DNA of 16,919 nt from Bacillota bacterium (GTDB lineage: Bacteria; Bacillota; Clostridia; Lachnospirales; Lachnospiraceae), in assembly GCA_023436765.1 (NCBI GenBank), contig JAEZHX010000031.1:1-16919 (forward strand), read 5' to 3'. How positions within the stretch are numbered: the first letter of the stretch is position 1; every line of letters starts with the position of its first letter. Both the position numbers and the translations under genes were made by a program. Below the pieces are notes generated by a model that was not told the origin of the DNA, did no database searches, and worked only from the letters and a program-made list of their open reading frames with translations. Positions 14,550 through 16,919 of this stretch are shown one piece after another.

Positions 14550-15011
14550 ATGAGACATAAGAATTTTGATTTGGTGGCTGCAATTATATGGTCGGTAGTC
14601 AGTGTAGTAATCATTGGTATACTTATCTATCAGATTATTTATTATGTGAACAGTACCACAGATGTAGCCAGGGAAGTTATCAAAAATACGGAAGATATTG
14701 CGGATGGAATAGCTGAATACAGCCTAATGAAATATGACGGACAAGAGGTGAAGGGAAGCCAGGTAAGGAACTTTATTAAAGAGCAGCTGGGGGATTATGA
14801 TACGGGCGAAACAGCCCCTATCTATGTGCAGGTAACAACTGCAGTATCGGGAACGGCATATACGAATTCTTATGAGAATAAGCAGTACTTGGATGATATG
14901 AAAAGCTTTGCCAGCACACGGTACTTCATTAAGCCTGAGGCGTTATTTAGGGGTGAGGTTATCAGAACGGATAATAAGGCTATCATGGGTATTCAGTTTG
15001 TTCAGCAGTAA
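14550..15011 (+). CDS. Pilin-like single-helix protein, paralogue 3 (divergent)
   Basis: This 153-residue protein keeps the plan of the two preceding genes with more change: helix at about 8-28, then 'AEYSLMKYDGQEVKGSQV', and the end 'YFIKPEALFRGEVIRTDNKAIMGIQFVQQ' (broken: FIKPEALF, then GEVIRTDN and GIQFVQ). The 'YDGQEVKGSQV' phrase with a following Ile-Lys helix matches a pattern I know from small proteins in clostridial Tad-like loci; this is memory, not a search. ATG 14550 is preceded by AGGGTGG; the earlier in-frame ATG at 14505 lies inside copy 2. Divergence from the other two suggests an older duplication and a separate role, perhaps a minor pilin. Confidence 0.6.
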   Translation: MRHKNFDLVAAIIWSVVSVVIIGILIYQIIYYVNSTTDVAREVIKNTEDIADGIAEYSLMKYDGQEVKGSQVRNFIKEQLGDYDTGETAPIYVQVTTAVSGTAYTNSYENKQYLDDMKSFASTRYFIKPEALFRGEVIRTDNKAIMGIQFVQQ

Positions 15012-15037
15012 TAACTACTTGCTCCGGAGGAATTAGG

Positions 15038-15418
15038 ATGCGTCATACAATATCTGAATTAGGCGAAATGCTATTAGGGATAATAATCTTCGGATTAGGA
15101 CTGCTCTATCTTACATCACAAGAACTGACCACTGAAAGGCTCATAAATGCTGCGAATGAACGTGCACTTGAAGAAGGTGGGCTGTATCAGCAGTGTAACG
15201 AGATCGTTACGGGACTAGTGCCGGGAAAAGAACTATATGCAGTAATAATGGGATATCGGGAGTATCCCATTACCATAGATGGAGAAGTGATTCCTCCTGA
15301 TGGTATTGATTTTGAGAGATATTTCGGACTATTAAAAAGTGGTAGTTACATAAAAAGATATGTTTATGATACGCAGCATGTTTTAATCCGGATAGATTTT
15401 AATCATTCGGGTGTATAA
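15038..15418 (+). CDS. Small single-helix exported protein, TadE- or pilin-like
   Basis: A 126-residue protein with a short N-terminus (MRHTISELGE), a glycine-rich membrane helix at about 11-28 and an exported head of mixed helix and strand. The first residues after the helix are 'TSQELTTERLINAANERAL', a helical continuation as in pilin-like proteins. It differs from the three paralogues before it, lacking the YDG and YITP motifs. CGGAGG lies before the ATG. Its position beside three pilin-like genes and a surface protein makes a minor pilin (TadE/TadF type) a fair inference, with no direct family match. The gap to the next gene is 28 bases without a terminator. Confidence 0.55.
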   Translation: MRHTISELGEMLLGIIIFGLGLLYLTSQELTTERLINAANERALEEGGLYQQCNEIVTGLVPGKELYAVIMGYREYPITIDGEVIPPDGIDFERYFGLLKSGSYIKRYVYDTQHVLIRIDFNHSGV

Positions 15419-15446
15419 ATAAAGTGAACATACAGGGAGAGAATAG

Positions 15447-16919
15447 ATGGATTATCCGGGGAGGATGATTGCGGGATTCCTAATGCTTGTACTCATTATA
15501 GTTTTCCCTCTTCAATATTTGGCACAATCCAATAGCGATACCATAGTTGCTCTTGTGGATGAGAAGACGCAGGCCTTCTCTGATTCCATACGGGAAAAGG
15601 GGCGATTGGATATTTCAATGTATGAAGAATTCATGAATTACCTTGATGCGACCGGAGAATTATACGACGTTGAAATTGAGGATATTCATCCGGTAACGGG
15701 TGAAGAAATATCACATACAGATGCTGAAGGAAGCACATTTGCATGCACTGATATTAACCATGACCATAGTACAAATAAACCCTTTTACTTATCGGGAAGA
15801 AAAGCAGATAGCCCTGTAGCAGCTTCTATGAATTATATGGAGCCAGTAACACTTACATACAGTGGCCTGGTAGGGAATGCGAGAACGGTTGGAACAAGAA
15901 CATGTACACTAACAGTTGCTTTATTAGGTAATTCTCCTTTGTCATATATCAGCATGGAACCAGCCATGCAGACGATTGAACGATATATGCAACCAAGCTT
16001 TATTGTAACAGCTTTTTATGAAGATGGAAGTAGTAAGATTGTAGATGCATACAGTGTTTCCGGATTTGATGCAACAGTAATTGGTACGCAGAGCGTAACA
16101 ATTAGCTATTCTGAGGGTCAAATCACGAAAACTACTGAAGTGATAGTAGAGGTTACTCCTCTTCAAAAGGTTTGTCCCAAATGCGGAACAGTATATCCTC
16201 TTGATCTTAATGACACAGACGGGGGGTGTCCCATCTGCACTCAGGAAATGATAGGAATTGAGGTAGATCCTGACTTTATAAGGGTGAATCAGGGAGCTCC
16301 CCTAAATATAACAGTAAATGCAATGTATAAAGACGGCCACATAGGACCGGTAAACGGCTGGACAAGTAATTATAAACCGGATACCTTAGGAATGCAGAGA
16401 GTTACAGTAGAGTTTGGAGGGTATACTGCAGAGTTAATGGTTTGGGTTGAAGAGCGAAGTATAATCTGTCCGATATGCGGTACGAGTTATCCCGTATCTG
16501 ATGGCAGATGCCCTGTCTGCTCTGAAAATGTAGTAAGCATTGTTGTTGATCCGGGCGCAGTTACAGTGAATCAAAATGATGAGATTACCTTATCAGTAAT
16601 TGCATATTATGCGGACGGGAGGTGTGGGAGCGTTACCGATTGGAGTATAGACCGTACATCCGCTGAGACAGGAACTTATTTAGCCACAGTAAGTTACCTC
16701 AGTGCATCTACTACTATTACATTAATCGTTATTCCCCTTTCAGCTGTCCAGTGCCCGATCTGTGAACTTATTTATGAACCATCAGAGTACGCCGGAGGAT
16801 GCCCGTTATGTTCTGAAACTATCTCCGGAATTGAAGCCTATCTATCCAATGGAGCCAACCTGGTTCAGTACGGAGCAACGCCAAGTATAACAATTGTCTT
16901 AGTGTTCCGGGATGAACAC
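15447..16919 (+). CDS. Membrane-anchored protein with tandem Ig-like and CPxC zinc-ribbon repeats, 3' truncated
   Basis: The frame opens at ATG 15447 (GGGAGAG before it) and is still open at the right edge: 491 residues are visible. Residues about 5-25 are a membrane helix. Residues about 26-90 are a pilin-like head ('DSIREKGRLDISMYEEFMNYL', here 21 residues, then 'GELYDVEIEDIHP'). From about 170 on, Ig-like units of Big_3 type ('FIVTAFYEDGSSKIVD...SVSGFDATVIGTQSVTISYS') alternate with small CPxC...CPxC modules: Cys codons at 16173/16182/16227/16236, 16467/16476/16509/16518 and 16752/16761/16800/16809. The unit repeats every 95-98 residues. Four cysteines spaced as two CPxC knuckles suggest zinc ribbons. 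It is probably a cell-surface fibre tip, adhesin or wall-spanning stalk of the cluster's machine. The C-terminus and any anchor lie outside the window. Confidence 0.7.
   Translation, partial: MDYPGRMIAGFLMLVLIIVFPLQYLAQSNSDTIVALVDEKTQAFSDSIREKGRLDISMYEEFMNYLDATGELYDVEIEDIHPVTGEEISHTDAEGSTFACTDINHDHSTNKPFYLSGRKADSPVAASMNYMEPVTLTYSGLVGNARTVGTRTCTLTVALLGNSPLSYISMEPAMQTIERYMQPSFIVTAFYEDGSSKIVDAYSVSGFDATVIGTQSVTISYSEGQITKTTEVIVEVTPLQKVCPKCGTVYPLDLNDTDGGCPICTQEMIGIEVDPDFIRVNQGAPLNITVNAMYKDGHIGPVNGWTSNYKPDTLGMQRVTVEFGGYTAELMVWVEERSIICPICGTSYPVSDGRCPVCSENVVSIVVDPGAVTVNQNDEITLSVIAYYADGRCGSVTDWSIDRTSAETGTYLATVSYLSASTTITLIVIPLSAVQCPICELIYEPSEYAGGCPLCSETISGIEAYLSNGANLVQYGATPSITIVLVFRDEH

Noticed and set aside
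1..16919. CRISPR arrays, tRNA or rRNA genes, transposases, phage genes
   Set aside because: None seen: no regularly spaced repeats, no cloverleaf-like sequence recognised by eye, no recombinase motifs.

Overview
The window looks like chromosomal DNA of an anaerobic Firmicute, most likely a Lachnospiraceae-type clostridium. The reasons are moderately AT-rich DNA, strong GGAGG-type ribosome binding sites, TTG and GTG starts, sigma-A-like promoters, and a gene mix of formate/nitrite channel, hemerythrin and MerR/GNAT pair. This assignment rests on style and gene content; no marker gene in the window fixes the species.

Region 1 (1-5337) is ordinary housekeeping and accessory DNA. It holds a 5'-truncated amidase-signature hydrolase followed directly by a small two-helix membrane protein. 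Next comes a hemerythrin-domain protein with a good promoter, one of whose usual iron ligands is replaced. A GNAT acetyltransferase and a MerR-family regulator form a small minus-strand operon that converges on the hemerythrin gene at a shared bidirectional terminator. A protein with a C-terminal J domain and a formate/nitrite channel follow, the latter closed by a hairpin terminator and a very GC-rich palindrome. A 408-base AT-rich intergenic stretch (5256-5663) holds direct repeats, a palindrome and the probable promoter of the next region.

Region 2 (5664 to the right edge) is one long co-directional gene cluster that I read as a divergent Tad/Flp-type (type IVc pilus-like) assembly system of a monoderm bacterium. 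In order it encodes: a degenerate TadZ/CpaE-like protein; a small membrane protein; a CpaB-like SAF-domain protein; a 285-base non-coding stretch rich in stem-loops; a second small degenerate P-loop-like protein; a TadZ/CpaE-like protein with a lysine-less Walker A loop; a CpaF/TadA-family secretion ATPase with an N-terminal membrane anchor; a 710-residue polytopic protein that looks like TadB and TadC in one chain; three tandem paralogous pilin-like proteins; another single-helix pilin- or TadE-like protein; and a membrane-anchored surface protein with alternating Ig-like domains and CPxC zinc-ribbon modules, running off the right edge.

The likely division of labour is as follows. The CpaF-like ATPase drives the TadB/C-like platform. 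The TadZ-like proteins position the machine. The CpaB-like protein and small membrane proteins form the trans-envelope part. The single-helix proteins are candidate fibre subunits, and the Ig/zinc-ribbon protein is a candidate tip adhesin or cell-wall spanning element. No secretin is seen, as expected for one membrane, and no prepilin peptidase lies inside the window. The pilus assignment is inference from family resemblance and gene order; the three-module TadZ set, the triplicated pilin-like genes and the zinc-ribbon/Ig protein are the parts that look least described.
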